Assembly (NCBI GenBank): GCA_945859605.1
Contig: OX243815.1
Coordinates: 36,904,165-36,968,164 of the forward strand
From: Lumbricus rubellus
Taxonomy: Eukaryota > Annelida > Clitellata > Crassiclitellata > Lumbricidae
Direction: 5' to 3'
DNA: 64,000 nucleotides
Part shown: in pieces, positions 10,770 to 22,420 of the stretch
How positions within the stretch are numbered: position 1 is the stretch's first letter
Layout of the letters: every line of letters begins with the position of its first letter
The notes under the pieces: model-generated
What the model was told of the DNA's origin: nothing
Database searches by the model: none
What the model saw: the letters and a program-made list of their open reading frames with translations, nothing else
Program-made: the position numbers and the translations under genes

Positions 10770-12187
10770 TGTGTTTCGCATTGAAAGGCTGCAACTCATT
10801 TTCCTATTTTGCATCTCATGTAGTCTAATCGAAAAATCGCTTCATGTGCCAACCGTAAATGAAGTTAAGTTCATTAGGATGAAAAGCGAATCATCAGGCA
10901 ACAGTGTTCAGATGACCCGAAGAATAACGAGCCCCCGCAGACACGTAGAGCAAACTGACAGACTTCCATCCAGTGCTCATAATAGTAGACAAGATGCTCG
11001 GATTTTCTGATTTACAAAACATCGAAAGAAGTGCATCGACGATAGGCGACGAAGCTCGCAACCCAAGAATTCTGCAGATGGTTGAAGAGGCAACATCCGG
11101 TCATCATCCGGTCATCATCCGGTCATCATCCCTCTGCACTGTGAGTCTGCAGTCTCTCTCTCGAGACTCGATCCATGAACGACAACGACATTCTTCGCAC
11201 CATTCAGTGACTAGTTGTCGATTGTCACCGTATAATATAATAGAACGACTGTCACCATTAAAACAATGGCCCACTGGTCTCAAAAATGAATCTCGACAGT
11301 GTTCGGCTATAATAGGATGATTATAATAATAATTATAGCCTACTTGAGACGACACAAGTTCACCATTGGCGCACTACACTTCACACGTCCAAACACAGTC
11401 CAAAACATCAACAAAAGAGCCACACAACTCCATTAACGCATGGACATTAGGTCATAATAATTATTATTAGAAGTCGGAACAAACGAGACTTAGCGTATAC
11501 CGAGAATTAATGTCTGGATGTTATAAACCATGCAATGATAACAATCTATCACACCATAGAACTAGAACACAAGATAGAGAGTTAGAGACACATCTGGTCC
11601 AAGTGCGTTGATTAACCCTATCAACATATGTCGTAGGCGGACGTGCATAGGCCTATCTTTGACGTCAGAGCCTAGTGTTTTACCATAAGTTTAAAAAATT
11701 ATAAAACAGTTCAAAAAATGAGTTGCATATCAAAAATTAGACAGCAGATTTTAAATTGAAATGCACAGTTCGAAGGCTGCAAACACTTCTATTCTGCGGA
11801 GCTCTTTGAAAACTTTGCGACACATCGTCAGTCGAAATAAGAACCATTCCATGAATAGAAAGCAGTGCAACGTTTAGCACAAATTAGAGTTAACATCCAA
11901 TTAAAAAGACAACTTATAAAAATTACTTCTAAATATTGCGTTTTATATAAAAGTTTTTGTTACAAAACTAACAATTAATTAGCCTATTGTAGCAAGATGA
12001 CGTTAAGTCCTTATTCTAATCTTCCAGTAGCCTAACTACTTCAAAACTCATTACTACTGCACTGTATATACATTGAGGTAACAAATATACACCGTGTGAT
12101 ATTGCTGTTAGTATCCTATAAACAAAGTGAAAATGAGATAACTGTCAAGGGTTTAAAATACCCACGCAAACGTTACAATGTACGGTA

Positions 12188-13363
12188 TAACGGGTGCGCA
12201 AAAAAAAAAGACCCCTCCCTAGGTTTTTTGCCAATATTTTTGCCAAAAGTAAGAATTTTGAAATGAAATTTTACTGCCTTAAAGACAATTCATATTTACA
12301 CACGATGGCCAGATTTCATCAAAATATTTCAAAATGAACAAAAGTTATGCCACTTTTAGGGAGGTCACCCACCGTTTTTTAACGATTCAAAAACGCGACG
12401 CAACAAAAAGTAATAAAATTCAATCTAATTATTCTGGCCAATATCTTGGCCAAAAGTAAGAATATCGTAATGAAATTTTACAGGCTTAAAGACAATTCAT
12501 ATCTGCATATGATGGTCAGATTTCATCAAAATATTTCCAAAACAACAAAAGTTATACCACGTTTAGTAAGGCCACCCCCAATTTTTGACAATTCAAAGAC
12601 GTAACGCAGCAAAAACACGATTTTATTAAGTCTCATCTCAAATAATTATTGTAAAATAGCCTTGATATTGAGAGATTATCATTATTATTACTATTTAAAA
12701 AATAAACAGGGTACCAGCGTAGCTGCACGTCACTGAGAAGTCACTTAGCAAGATGACAATCAAATTCTTAAAATTAGAAGTAACAAGGAATCTGTCAGAT
12801 AGTCAACAGGTCCATCAAGAACTCTGCATAGAGACTCAAAATAAGTTTTGGCACGGGTGGTGGGCACATTGAACACAAGTTCTGAAGCACTACCAAGTTC
12901 ATTTGACAACAGTTATTTGTGATGAGACTTAAAAATCGTGTTTTTGTCACTTTTTGTTGCATTTCGTTTTTGAAACGTCAAAAAACGGTGGGTGGTCTCA
13001 CTAAAAGTGGCATAACTTTTGTTCAGTTTTAAATATTGTGATGAAATCAGGCCACCATGTGTAGATATGAATTGTCTATAAGACTGTGAAATTTCATTTC
13101 GAAATTTTTATTTTTGGCCAAGATATTTGCAAAAAAACTTTAAAAAACTGCGTTTCGTTTTTGAAACGTCAAAAAAACGGGGGGTTACCTCTCTAAAAGT
13201 GGCATAACTTTTGTTCTGTTTGAAATATTTTTATAAAATCTGGCCATCATGTGTAAATATGAATTGTCTATAAGCCTGTAAAATTTCATTTGGAAATTCT
13301 TACTTTTGGTCAAGATATTGGCAAAATTCTTAGGGGGGGTCTTTTTTTTTGGCGCACCCTGTA
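12188..13363. mobile_element. Fold-back mariner-like element with doubled arms, copy 1
   Basis: The body is 12190-13361. Its ends ACGGGTGCGCAAAAAA and (reverse complement of the right end) CAGGGTGCGCCAAAAA are inverted and flanked by TA on both sides, as in Tc1/mariner elements. The arms are long: each holds two tandem versions of a roughly 190-bp unit (left 12227-12410 and 12439-12621; right, inverted, about 12955-13140 and 13155-13340). Marker phrases are AAAAGTTATGCCACTTTTAG on the left and its complement on the right. No transposase ORF. Copy 2 is 49501-50672. Confidence 0.75.
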
Positions 13364-13467
13364 TAAATCCATTGAGATTATGATTATTTACATTTTAACC
13401 AATCGAAGTCTGCCAACTCTATACAAAATGGAATGCAATGCAGTTGGACGCTATAACATAGCGCTTC

Positions 13468-13639
13468 ACCATCCAAGCGTTCTCGTCGCGCCCCCCGTCA
13501 GTACCCAGTAGTGATTATATCGCACACTGAGGGAAGCCAATGATCCTTCCAGCAGGACTGAATCCAAATATGGCTGATGATGCTGCTGTTCAGTGGCTGG
13601 ACGCGTTCTGCAAAAGCTAAATAAATAAATACCATCCAA
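13468..13639 (+). mobile_element. Retroposon insertion present only in copy 1
   Basis: A 154-bp body (13477-13630) begins GCGTTCTCGTCGCGCC and ends in the tail GCTAAATAAATAAAT. It is flanked by perfect 9-bp direct repeats ACCATCCAA (13468-13476 and 13631-13639). The corresponding site in copy 2 (around 50780) has a single ACCATCCAA and is otherwise uninterrupted. A simple-repeat tail, a target duplication and an intact empty site together show a LINE-mobilised insertion into copy 1 rather than a deletion from copy 2. Confidence 0.9.
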
Positions 13640-13894
13640 TGAACGGCTTATAAAGTGCTAACATCCAATATTCTGGTCTGAATACAAACAAGACCTCTAC
13701 CGGAAATTGGCCACTTTATAAAGTCTACCGAATTCTGTCCAATCTCTGGCTGTTCATTGTTCAACTCTCTTCATGCAATTGCTGGCGTTTTAAATGCTAT
13801 TCAATAACTCAAACTCTCTTTTAAATGATACGCAAATTATCTTTTAAATGGTAGGCCTGCTTAATCTCACACGTTTGAACGCGAACAATCTCTA

Positions 13895-13905
13895 TTTATT
13901 TTATT
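13895..13905 (-). terminator. Tandem AATAAA polyadenylation signals of SoxD (copy 1)
   Basis: Two overlapping minus-strand AATAAA hexamers (13895-13900 and 13900-13905) lie about 105 bp beyond the SoxD stop codon at 14008-14010, the right place and orientation to end that transcript. Confidence 0.55.
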
Positions 13906-14007
13906 TGTATAATCTTTGGCTGTGAACATCACTCAGTCAAAATTATTGATCTTCTCTCTCATTTGATCGCTTCGAACCCGATTGGATGCTTTTGACAAAT
14001 CTATTGA

Positions 14008-17000
14008 TTACGTCATTTCTACGTCATGGCTGCAGCTGTCGTCACTTCCGTCGAGATTTCTGGTCGGCAGGTGAGCAGCCGATCCTGCGATGAAGGATGC
14101 CGTCGATATCATGGAACCAGCCAAAATATGAGGATTGAACTGTGACGATAGCTGTGAGGTTGGTGGATCCTGTGTGAAACCTTCAAAAACAGTCGAAAAA
14201 CGATTCGCATCACTGCTACGTCTTGACTGATCCATCAATCATACAATTGATTATTCCACTGATGTAGTCATTCATTAATCAATTCTAGTTGATTCCTTCA
14301 AAATTGCCTAGCGAGTGATGACAATGAAATGCTTGAAAAACTGAAATCCTGCAAAGAGGATAACCCAATCCATTTCAAAGTAGAAGCAGAAATTGGTCGC
14401 TTGTAAAAGGTAGCGTACTAGGTTACAAGTCTACAATCCAGATATTTCGGTGAGACTTAGTCAAATTTCGTGATAAAAACGATCCCATTTAGCCATTTCT
14501 AATGAAGTAACCAAAGTCAACATTGGTACTAGTTCCTTGTCTTCCAGATAATTACATTAGCAGGTGTCCGGCTTTATGTAGAGAGGATGATGACAGAGTC
14601 AAACTATGGGTTAAATGTGATAGATCTACTCAAGTAGGCTAAAATTTAACCGAACACAACGACTTTTGTGTAGACTATTTCTGTATCTATTGACTATTGC
14701 CAGGTCTGGACACCCCCAGTGGACTCCAAGCATTTAAAAAATAGAACTCGGATGCCTCCTACCCTTGAATCCGCTGCCGTATTTCGGTCGAATTTCTCTC
14801 TGACGCGAATTCATGAGTCGATTGTAATCGGATTTCTTCATCTTCTTTCCGTTTATGATACACACTCGCTTTGGTTTCGGCCTTTAAACGAAATCAATGA
14901 CGTTCACATTTCTGATGTTATACGATGCTATTACGAACAAGCAACCTTACCTCGGTTTTTAAACTTACACCTGGTGTGAAAAATGTCAAAAACAATGATT
15001 AGACCAATTTAGTCAATTGTGTACTCGCTTTGTCCTACTTCAATGCTGAATCCAGTCCCAACACAATAAAGCGCATTATGAAACCTTGCCTTAATAACAA
15101 TATCATTATTTTACTGCTTATTTTGAATTTTAGTTCTAATCAAATCACTCAGGTGCACAATAATTCATTTGACTATATGATGCTGAGATAGATCCGTTCA
15201 TATACTATGAATGGTAATCACATCGTGGTTTGTCGGCTTGAAATTAAATGAAGATATAGGCCTATAACACCCTATTCACGCTCCTTCTTCCTCCACCTTC
15301 TTTTCTTTCCTCTCCACCTGTAGCGACAACAGACAAGACCTTACCTGTATCGATATTCTGGATGTTTCTCCATATGCTGCTTGCTTAGTCTTGCTTGTTC
15401 TTCGTAAAACGGTTGCTTAATCTCATTGGTCATGTCCTTCCATTTCTGCCCTGTATTAAAGAACACTCAATCAATTAACTGATAAACAATAAAAATTGAC
15501 CATCATTTCATTAAAATCAATCGTATTGCACTCCCTATTGCCGAGGTATACTCGGATATGTACTGTTACGTAGGGATCAATTTTTTAAAATAATTATTTG
15601 TGAATGCTTTGTATTCGTTTTAGCCTATAACGTAAATCAAAATGATAGGCCTACACAATAGTACACATAGTAACGTTTTGTAAACAGACCACGTAGCCTA
15701 CTGGGAATATTAATCAACAAAATATATGACTTAAAGGCCTACTTTACAAAATGATTTGAGGAACTATAAAAACTCTTCTTTAAGCCGTCTATGTCTGTAG
15801 GGCATACTCTGGACGACTTCGCAAACCCTAAACATGAAGAAGTAATACTGGTTTGAACTCGGACGCGTATAAAGAATGGCCTGATGTAATACCGAGTCTC
15901 AATTGAACACAGAAGGGGGACGATTTTGGGACTAGATGGGGATTAGATGGGAACTAGATGAGGACCATAAATTATGGGGGCGATATTAGGCTATATAGGG
16001 ACTAGATGGGGACTATATGGAGACTATTAATTTTTGGGGACCAGATGGGACTATATGTGAATTGGACGGCTGGAAGATGTCCAAAAGAAACGTTACAACA
16101 TTGATCTGTTCGACAGATTGACAAACCGAGTTCTTTGCTGATCTGTGAGTTGTGCATTTCTGGGTTTTCTTTTAAGATCTTCTTTCGTTCCTCCTTCGAC
16201 CAAATCATGAAGGCGTTCATCGGGCGCTTGATGTGCGCCACCGCCACCCCTGCCTTCGTCTTCTGCTCCGATGGCTGGTCCTGGTCATGAGGATTGTTTG
16301 GGTCGATCAGGTGGTTGAAGGACTCCGTGGGAATCCCCCTTGAGGACCCACCAAAGGCAGTCGCCTGGTGTACAACAGACTGAGGTAGTTGACCTGGAAT
16401 CAGTCAGCAAGCAGCACAAGATCACAATAGGCAGTGTGACAATAGAATGAGGCAAATATGTCATGAGTCATACATGTAGTTGCTGATTTTTATTTCATGA
16501 TGCTTCGACACGGTTCCTCAACCTGCAATAATAGCTTACAGGTTTAAATATAGTCTAGGCCTGGCCTGTACAATACATATAACCACAGCCACAAATTGTA
16601 TTGCTTCATGTAGCAAATTATTGACACAATAATAATTATTGGGGTTTACAGTAAATAAATGTTTTAACAAACTGAAGATAAAAGGATAGACATTCCAAAG
16701 CAATAAAATTCCGGCTATAACAGGCATGTAGCGTATACATTACACATATCGAAATATCGACCGGTTGCAATTTGAAACGATTAAGATTTTTGTGACTCAA
16801 CTAGTCAACTAAGACAAGGATAATATAATTAATAACAAAAAGCAAACGTGAGTGCTGCTACATAAAGCTAATGTGTTCATAAAGACATTTGGCTATAGAA
16901 GTTTTTGAGTGTGTAATATACCTTGTTGAAGTTGAGATGAGTCGTGTGTGAATTGTTGAACGAATTGAGGAGAAATGAATGGACCGATGCCATGCAGAGA

Positions 17001-20000
17001 ATTAGCAAAACTATATCCGTGGAATGATCCATGCGGATGAAACGGATTCGACACAGATAAACCAGGACTCAGCTACAAACAAATCACATCATCTCAATAC
17101 TATAATAAAGAATACTTCGCTTTAATATAGCCTATGGTTCATGTTGACGCTATGATGATGATGATGATGATGAATTCGTGGTCGCCGTAGTCATTATCAT
17201 AATCATCATCATCATCATCTCATCATTGTAGTAAGGAAAACAGTGTGCAGATAATAGGGGAGTCACTAGTGGCGGCCCACACACCCAAAAACGCACACAC
17301 TTACACACACTGGCGCATCCACACATGCCTACATCGGCTTCCACAGATATTTCTGCATGAAGGGCAAAACACATGGTCACATTCACACAGCACGTGAAGC
17401 CAAACAAACGTTTCTCATTCAAATGGGATTTGTGACATCTGAGCCTTTCAACATTCAACAGTTATTGTAACACTGCAGTATTAGCTATTAGCGCACGGCG
17501 TTCCAAGTTTATATAGCATCATATGGAAACGTTTAAAAGGTGTTCAACGCGATCGTTATTGTATACATATAACACTGCAATATAAACTATTAGCACACGA
17601 CGTTCCAATCCACTTCCACTTCCACCTACGTCGTTGATTCTTGGTGCAGCGATCGATTGTAGTCTGGTTCCAGGTTGATACATCGGAACAACGGAACCGA
17701 GCAGATTATACGACGACTGGTGAACTGGAAAGAATCGAGGATCGGCAAACTGGATCGGGATTTGTGAAGATGAGGATGAGGAGGAAGAGGCGGAAGGGTT
17801 GAGAAGGTCGACCTGCATTCTATTCGCCATCATCATCATCTGCTGCTGCTGCTGCTGCTGCTGCTGATGTGGAGATGAATTTCGTCTCTTCTCCGTCCTC
17901 CGCTTCGTATGTCCAGTGGAAAGAAGAGGAGGATGTTGCTGATGGTGATGTGCGACGTTGGAATTGGAAATGGAAGAAGGGACGGCTGCTGCTGCAGCTG
18001 CGGGTGAATGTTCGTGCATTACTTTTCTCAGAGGATGTTGCTGCTGCTGATGCTGCTGCTGCTGCTGCTGCTGCTGCTGTGCTTCCGGTTCCTGTTTTAT
18101 GGAGATTCTCGTCTTGGAGAGATTCAGCGGCGTCTGTGAGTCTTCCTCCGTTGTTGAAGTCGTCGTCGTGCTGGATGATGTCCTTCTGTCTCCTTCTGAA
18201 GGTGACCTTGACCTCCTCCTCCTCCTCCTCTCCGTCGGCGGCGATCGACTGAGGCTGGACGTCGATGGCAGCGGTGCATAGATGGACGACGGAATGGGAC
18301 TCAGTGAGAGCGGTCGATGAGTATCTGCCGTGGAAGATGTGGAAGACGACGACGACGATGCTACGTGGACGACTGATGCAGGAGTCGACGACTTCCTTGA
18401 GATGACGACGATTTCTAAACGAACAGAACAAAGCAGATTATAATTATAAATACTTATGCCATTTGACTGTACTGATAACAAAATATAGAATAATTTAATG
18501 ACATTTGATCAAATTTAATCAATTCTTATTTATTTTTATCTATTAAATCAGACAAAATACAATCTGACCCATTCCATTCGTTTTAATTGCCGGTATCTTT
18601 TTTTATCTCCATAGCTTCTTCTGTAGGCATCTGCAGTAGAAAAGAAATACCTGGACGCCCGTTACCTACTGAGGCTGTGCTAGTCTAAGAAGTGACAGGA
18701 CGGCGTTCAGATTTGAAAATAAGTGCATAAACGCCGTCCAGGCACACTCTAAGCCCTGCATCTGCTTTACTAATGCAGAATCGCATTACAACATAGCAGC
18801 TGTAATCAAAATCTAAAGAATTGACTCAAGCATTGCTTGGTTAAAAACTACATCATTGTGCGGATGACATTGTGTGTGTATTGTATACTGAGGAGGAGGA
18901 GGCGACCCTGCAGAGCTGTTCGTTTGCGAACAAAGACGCGTCTTACTTTGTGTCGATGATTTCGAAGAATCTCTTAAAAGGAACGCTTCTTAGAGCTACT
19001 GTATACCTGACTTATGCACCCATGTAGGCCTTCATGTGTGCGTGTGCACGTATTATTTGCTTATCTGCTCACATGTAGCGCCACTTTATGAGAAGCGGTT
19101 TAAGCAGAAGGAATATTCAATATTCAATAGCAACCACAGAATGTTTCAAAAGGTTGATTTTCATCCTAGCATTAGCCTAGTTAGAGGAAAGAACATTATA
19201 CCGAAATGCGTAATCATAAACGAAATCGTAATCGTAATCTCCAAATTTCTAGAGCACCACTCAAAGCCAAGAGCAGGGCACCAGCTTATTCACGATCGCT
19301 TTGACTGTAGCAAAAAGTGAACAATGTCGATGACAATTATAGTTTATTTTTATTTACTACTAGCTGTACCCGGCCACGCGTTGCTGTGGCAGAAAAGACC
19401 GTCCTCCCCCTCCCCCTTCCCCGCCCCTCCCCTCCCCCGTCCCCCTCTTCCGCCCTCCCTTTCCTCTTCCTCCCCCTACCCCTCCGCCCTTTCCCTCTCA
19501 GTCCCATTCCCCTCCCTCCCTCCGCCTCCCTCCCTTCTCCATCCCTTCCCTCCGGTCCCTTCCCTCCCTCTTCGTCCAGCTCCCTTCTTTCCTCCCTCCC
19601 ACCGTTAGGCCTACTTCCCGACAGCGACATATGCGCTATCGCGACTTTTGGTCGACTTTTGGGCAACCCTGATTGAAGTTGGTCATCTCGCGACTTTTGG
19701 GCGACTTTACAACGTGATGTCGCGACAAAAACGTTTCCGAAATCTGGCAACCCTCATGGACGTTGGGAAGTGTATAATTTGCAAATGGCGGTCGAACGGA
19801 TTTCAAAGTTCTCTTTTTGTGGAAAAGATTGCGGTTTTTTCGGAAAAAAGCATAATACAACACGGTGCTATTGGAATGGAAGGTTTTGTAAAATTTTCAA
19901 AGCAATCGGGCCGTCAGTTTTCGAGAACACTCATTGCAAACTGTTGAAAAGTTTCATTTTTATTTATATAGATATTTAGTGTTAATTATTGCTTAATCTG

Positions 20001-20083
20001 TTTGTCTGTTTTACCATAAACTGAATTTCAGTATCGTCCAAGACGGACTGTGAAGAGTAAAGACGATGGTAATGAAACGACTA

Positions 20084-20146
<63 letters not shown>

Positions 20147-22123
20147 AAGAAGAGGAAGAAGAGGAAGAGAAGGAGGAGAAAGAAGAGTAAGAAAAGGAGG
20201 AGAAGGAGGAAGAAGAGGAAAAGGAGGAGGCGGAGGAAAAAAAGAAAGAAGAGGAAGAGGAGGAAGAGGAGGAGGAGGAAGAGGAGTGACGGACTTACCT
20301 GATGGATGATTTTCTTCGCGACTCGCTTCGCTCTTCTCCTCAACCTTTATCTGAAACAGAGTCAATTGAATAATGTTCATGTATGTCGCAATTGTCGCAT
20401 TGATGTTTGTCAAAAGATCCATGCAGTGTATGTACATGTAGTCTACATTTTAGTATAGGTTTACTGTAGGCACATAATATATATCGCAATGGCCTTAAAC
20501 CCGCTAGACTAAACGCTTGAATATATAATTCGCAATATACACCTTAAACATAACATATATTTCTTAGCAACGTTAGTCACTTGTAGTGTTTGAAGAAGCG
20601 GAGGTTTATTTTGTTCTCATATTACATTGTTGTAGGCCCATTATTTATGTCTCCATTAGTTTTATTCATGCGTGCGAAAGACTAGTAAACTTCACGTTAT
20701 GACGATGAAGCATGCGGTCAAATAATTGACAACCGTATCGTCTTTTTGTGTCATATAAAAATTATAGATTTATTGTTTTGCGACGCAATTACACAACAGA
20801 GTCACTTCAAACCACTTCCAACAAATTTGAGGAAGTTCGTATATGCAGGGAATTCGGCCGTTCAATATGTATACGAAACCAGCGTATAGTTAAGTTTCTT
20901 TGTGATTTAAATTCGCTAGAATTAGCGGTAAGCTCGGTGCCTTGTGGCCGAAGGGTCGCAGGTTCGGATTAACCTCACGTCACTTGATTATTAGAGCGAA
21001 GGCAAGTATAGCACTTCATATCTAGAGTTAACTTTAAAAGTATACCCGAAAAAAATACGAGGAGATCAAGGTCGAAGGTAATAGGTGTGCAATAGACTAT
21101 CACTCATTAAGTCATTCATTCATTTTGCGAATTTATATAGCGCCTCTTCACTCATTAAGTCATAGACTCAACAGAGGATTCGTTACCTCCCCCGCCACCA
21201 CAAGTCCTGGATTTGAAACTGTTTAGTTGAAACGTTATTTACAATTGCATGCATAGTCGATCCTTTCAGAACTTGCATGTTTCATCAAAAACAATAGAGT
21301 TACCTGCAGCTTCGCATTACGCATCTACATGTTACAGTAGGCCTAAGCTTATAGATTCAAAGTCAAAAGGGTTTCACAGTTGTAGCTCAAACGCTTTGGG
21401 ATGTTAAGAATCTAATGAAAACATACATAATTGTGTAATTATGTTTGAAACTGTTTAGTTGAAACCTTATGTGTTTAAAATTGCATGGTCCATTCTTTCA
21501 GAACCTGTTTCATCCAAGACAATAGAGTTACCTGCAGCAATAATTGTGCATACATAATAGTACCATATAATCCATATATGTATACAAACAAAGGCCATAA
21601 TCTATAGTCTAAGTCTTTCAAACCGTCACATCCATACAACACGGTAAAACTGACGGACACTAACAGAAAGATACTGATAACAAACAGAGAAGTTGCAGAC
21701 ACGCGCAAATATAACAAGATCTCTTTAAACGTCCTTTCTGCATTTATTGCACAGGATTTCCGGGCATATTTCGCTCGCATTTTGCAACCGATGCTAAGAG
21801 TGTCAAGATCAACTGGCTCATTCTATAATGACTGACTAAATATATACGCATGCCTTGCGTACACATACATGTAATTATGGACTTTTTGATATTATATGAT
21901 ATCCTATATCACTATATATACTCACGTAAATGAAAAATGAAAATGTCTATACCTTATCATTTTCTACCATCACTGCATCGTCGTCGTAGCCATTGAATCT
22001 CTGAATGATGGGAGATCTCGTCTCTTCACTCGATTTGTTGTTGTCGTCGTCGTTGTAAGATATCATCTCCTCTGTTTTCATCTGTGCAACGACATCTGCA
22101 GGATCGCCATCTTTTATTAGAAC
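14008..22123 (-). CDS. SoxD: SoxD-class HMG-box transcription factor, copy 1 (exons 2-9, exon 1 missing)
   Basis: Eight minus-strand coding segments join in frame: 22123-21953, 20350-20299, 18414-17630, 17072-16922, 16393-16127, 15450-15345, 14881-14763 and 14180-14008. Together they give 608 codons including the stop. All splice sites are GT-AG and every phase matches. The protein is a SoxD regulator like Sox5/6/13: a low-complexity N-terminal half, a P-L-N-L-S motif (the form CtBP corepressors bind), three (V/I/L/M)-K-x-E sumoylation-like motifs, and a split HMG box. The 22-kb repeat ends 130 bp upstream of exon 2, inside intron 1, so exon 1 with the initiator ATG is absent here. Against copy 2, exon 4 has one fewer Gln codon and exon 6 has a synonymous GAC/GAT change. 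With no start exon or promoter this copy is probably not independently functional, unless the duplication is an assembly artefact. Confidence 0.9.
15905..16050. repeat. Degenerate GGGACTAGATGG minisatellite in SoxD intron 6, copy 1
   Basis: Repeated units of the form GGGGACTAGATGG with variants (GGGATTAGATGG, GGAACTAGATGAGG, GGGACTATATGG) sit just inside the intron downstream of HMG exon 6. Copy 2 is 53053-53198. Confidence 0.65.
18627..18765. mobile_element. hAT-like MITE, copy 1
   Basis: The body (18635-18757) ends ...CACTCTAAGCCCT and is flanked by perfect 8-bp duplications GCATCTGC (18627-18634 and 18758-18765). It shares AAAATAAGTGC, the ACGCCGTCC palindrome and the TAAGCCCT end with the element at 9659-10250, so it is a shorter member of that family, with its left terminal repeat partly lost. 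Copy 2 is near 55778-55916. Confidence 0.75.
19348..19970 (+). mobile_element. Interspersed repeat beginning CTAGCTGTACCCGGCCACGC, copy 1
   Basis: A CTAGCTGTACCCGGCC...GTTGCTGTGGC head is followed by about 200 bp of CCCTCC-rich sequence and a body ending TTTATATAGATATT. The phrase ATTTTTATTTA occurs just before the head (about 19348-19358) and again near the end (about 19957-19967), and may be an 11-bp target duplication. Heads of this type are common in dispersed repeats of many animals, but I cannot name the family. Proline/serine-rich ORFs here are composition artefacts. Confidence 0.4.
20083..20288. repeat. Polypurine GAA/GGA tract, copy 1
   Basis: About 200 bp of almost pure purine (GAGGAAGAAGAGG variants) on the plus strand. 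Copy 2 (57234-57490) is 51 bp longer by an internal duplication. It lies immediately beyond the donor of SoxD exon 3. Poly-Glu, poly-Arg/Lys and poly-Leu ORFs across it are not genes. Confidence 0.95.
20905..20975 (+). mobile_element. Decayed tRNA-like SINE head, copy 1
   Basis: TTAGCGGTAAGCTCGG followed 30 bp later by GGTCGCAGGTTCGGATT has the spacing and content of tRNA-type A and B boxes. It does not form a complete cloverleaf. Copy 2 is 58107-58177. Confidence 0.45.
21214..21545. repeat. Two-unit tandem duplication in SoxD intron 2, copy 1
   Basis: GAAACTGTTTAGTTGAAAC ... AATAGAGTTACCTGCAGC appears at about 21214-21320 and again at about 21442-21540, a spacing near 228 bp, with moderate divergence. 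The minus strand of each unit carries a CTGCAG|GTAACT donor-like site, but no reading frame is conserved between units. Copy 2 is 58416-58747. Confidence 0.6.
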
Positions 22124-22420
22124 CTAAATAAATCGTTATCGTAATCTCGAGACTTCTACAGCGCCCACAAAAGGGAAAAACTCCAGCATATTCAGAATAC
22201 ATTGTTATCTCTAAGTGATCACAGCATTGTACGTTAGCAACAATCTCCGCTATGTAAAAAATAGTGTAGAGAGTTGGTCTAAAAGTGTAGACCTACACTC
22301 AACAAACAGTGTTGAGGTCTGGCTCATCGGCAGTGTGTAGACTTCTATACAACACTTTTTGTAGACAACAATGAATGCAACACTACTGTAGACCAATGTT
22401 GCAACAAATCTGCAGATAAA

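Larger units (their letters stand above)
8813..14007. other. Interval between the two convergent genes, transposon-filled (copy 1)
   Basis: This 5.2-kb interval separates the EF-hand stop from the SoxD stop. Most of it is accounted for by three DNA transposons (9215-10764 with 9659-10250 nested in it, and 12190-13361) and one retroposon (13477-13630). Short ORFs in it are inside transposon sequence and show no recognisable domain. 8813-9214, 10765-12189 and 13640-13890 show nothing I can name. Confidence 0.7.
18487..20298. other. SoxD intron 3 (copy 1): MITE, CT-rich repeat and GAA tract
   Basis: Between coding exons 4 and 3 of the minus-strand SoxD gene. It contains a hAT-like MITE (18627-18765), a repeat whose left part is pyrimidine-rich (19348-19970) and a polypurine tract (20083-20288). 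The GAA tract lies directly after the exon 3 donor, so on the transcribed strand it is a long polypyrimidine run. No exon was seen. Confidence 0.65.
1..22253. repeat. Copy 1 of a 22-kb direct duplication
   Basis: This segment recurs in the same orientation at 37316-59456. The match begins at base 1, so the true left edge is outside the window. It ends at 22253, where copy 1 continues ...CCGCTAT-GTAAAA and copy 2 continues ...CCGCTAT-AGATTG. Differences seen by eye (not exhaustive): three substitutions (4886, 10247, 16278), a 9-bp change in the ACC/ATC repeat near 1250, a 4-bp indel near 9958, single-base run changes near 10720 and 21781, a 163-bp insertion at 13477, 3 bp in a CAG tract near 18060, and 51 bp in a GAA/GGA tract near 20120. 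Confidence 0.97.

Noticed and set aside
17820..18431. Minus-strand 203-residue and plus-strand 127-residue ORFs over SoxD exon 4 (and counterparts at 54968-55582 and 55017-55403)
   Set aside because: They are alternative frames kept open by CAG and similar trinucleotide runs. Only the 320-residue frame connects in phase to neighbouring exons and carries family motifs.
19317..19750. Proline/serine-rich and Gly/Arg-rich ORFs
   Set aside because: They follow from the CCCTCC-rich part of an interspersed repeat, with different frames open on both strands.
20066..20302. Poly-Arg/Lys, poly-Glu and poly-Leu ORFs over the GAA tract
   Set aside because: Pure low complexity inside a SoxD intron; length differs by 51 bp between copies and there are no splice signals that fit.
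20905..20975. Possible tRNA gene
   Set aside because: A- and B-box-like phrases are present but the acceptor stem and anticodon arm do not form, so it is better read as a decayed SINE head.
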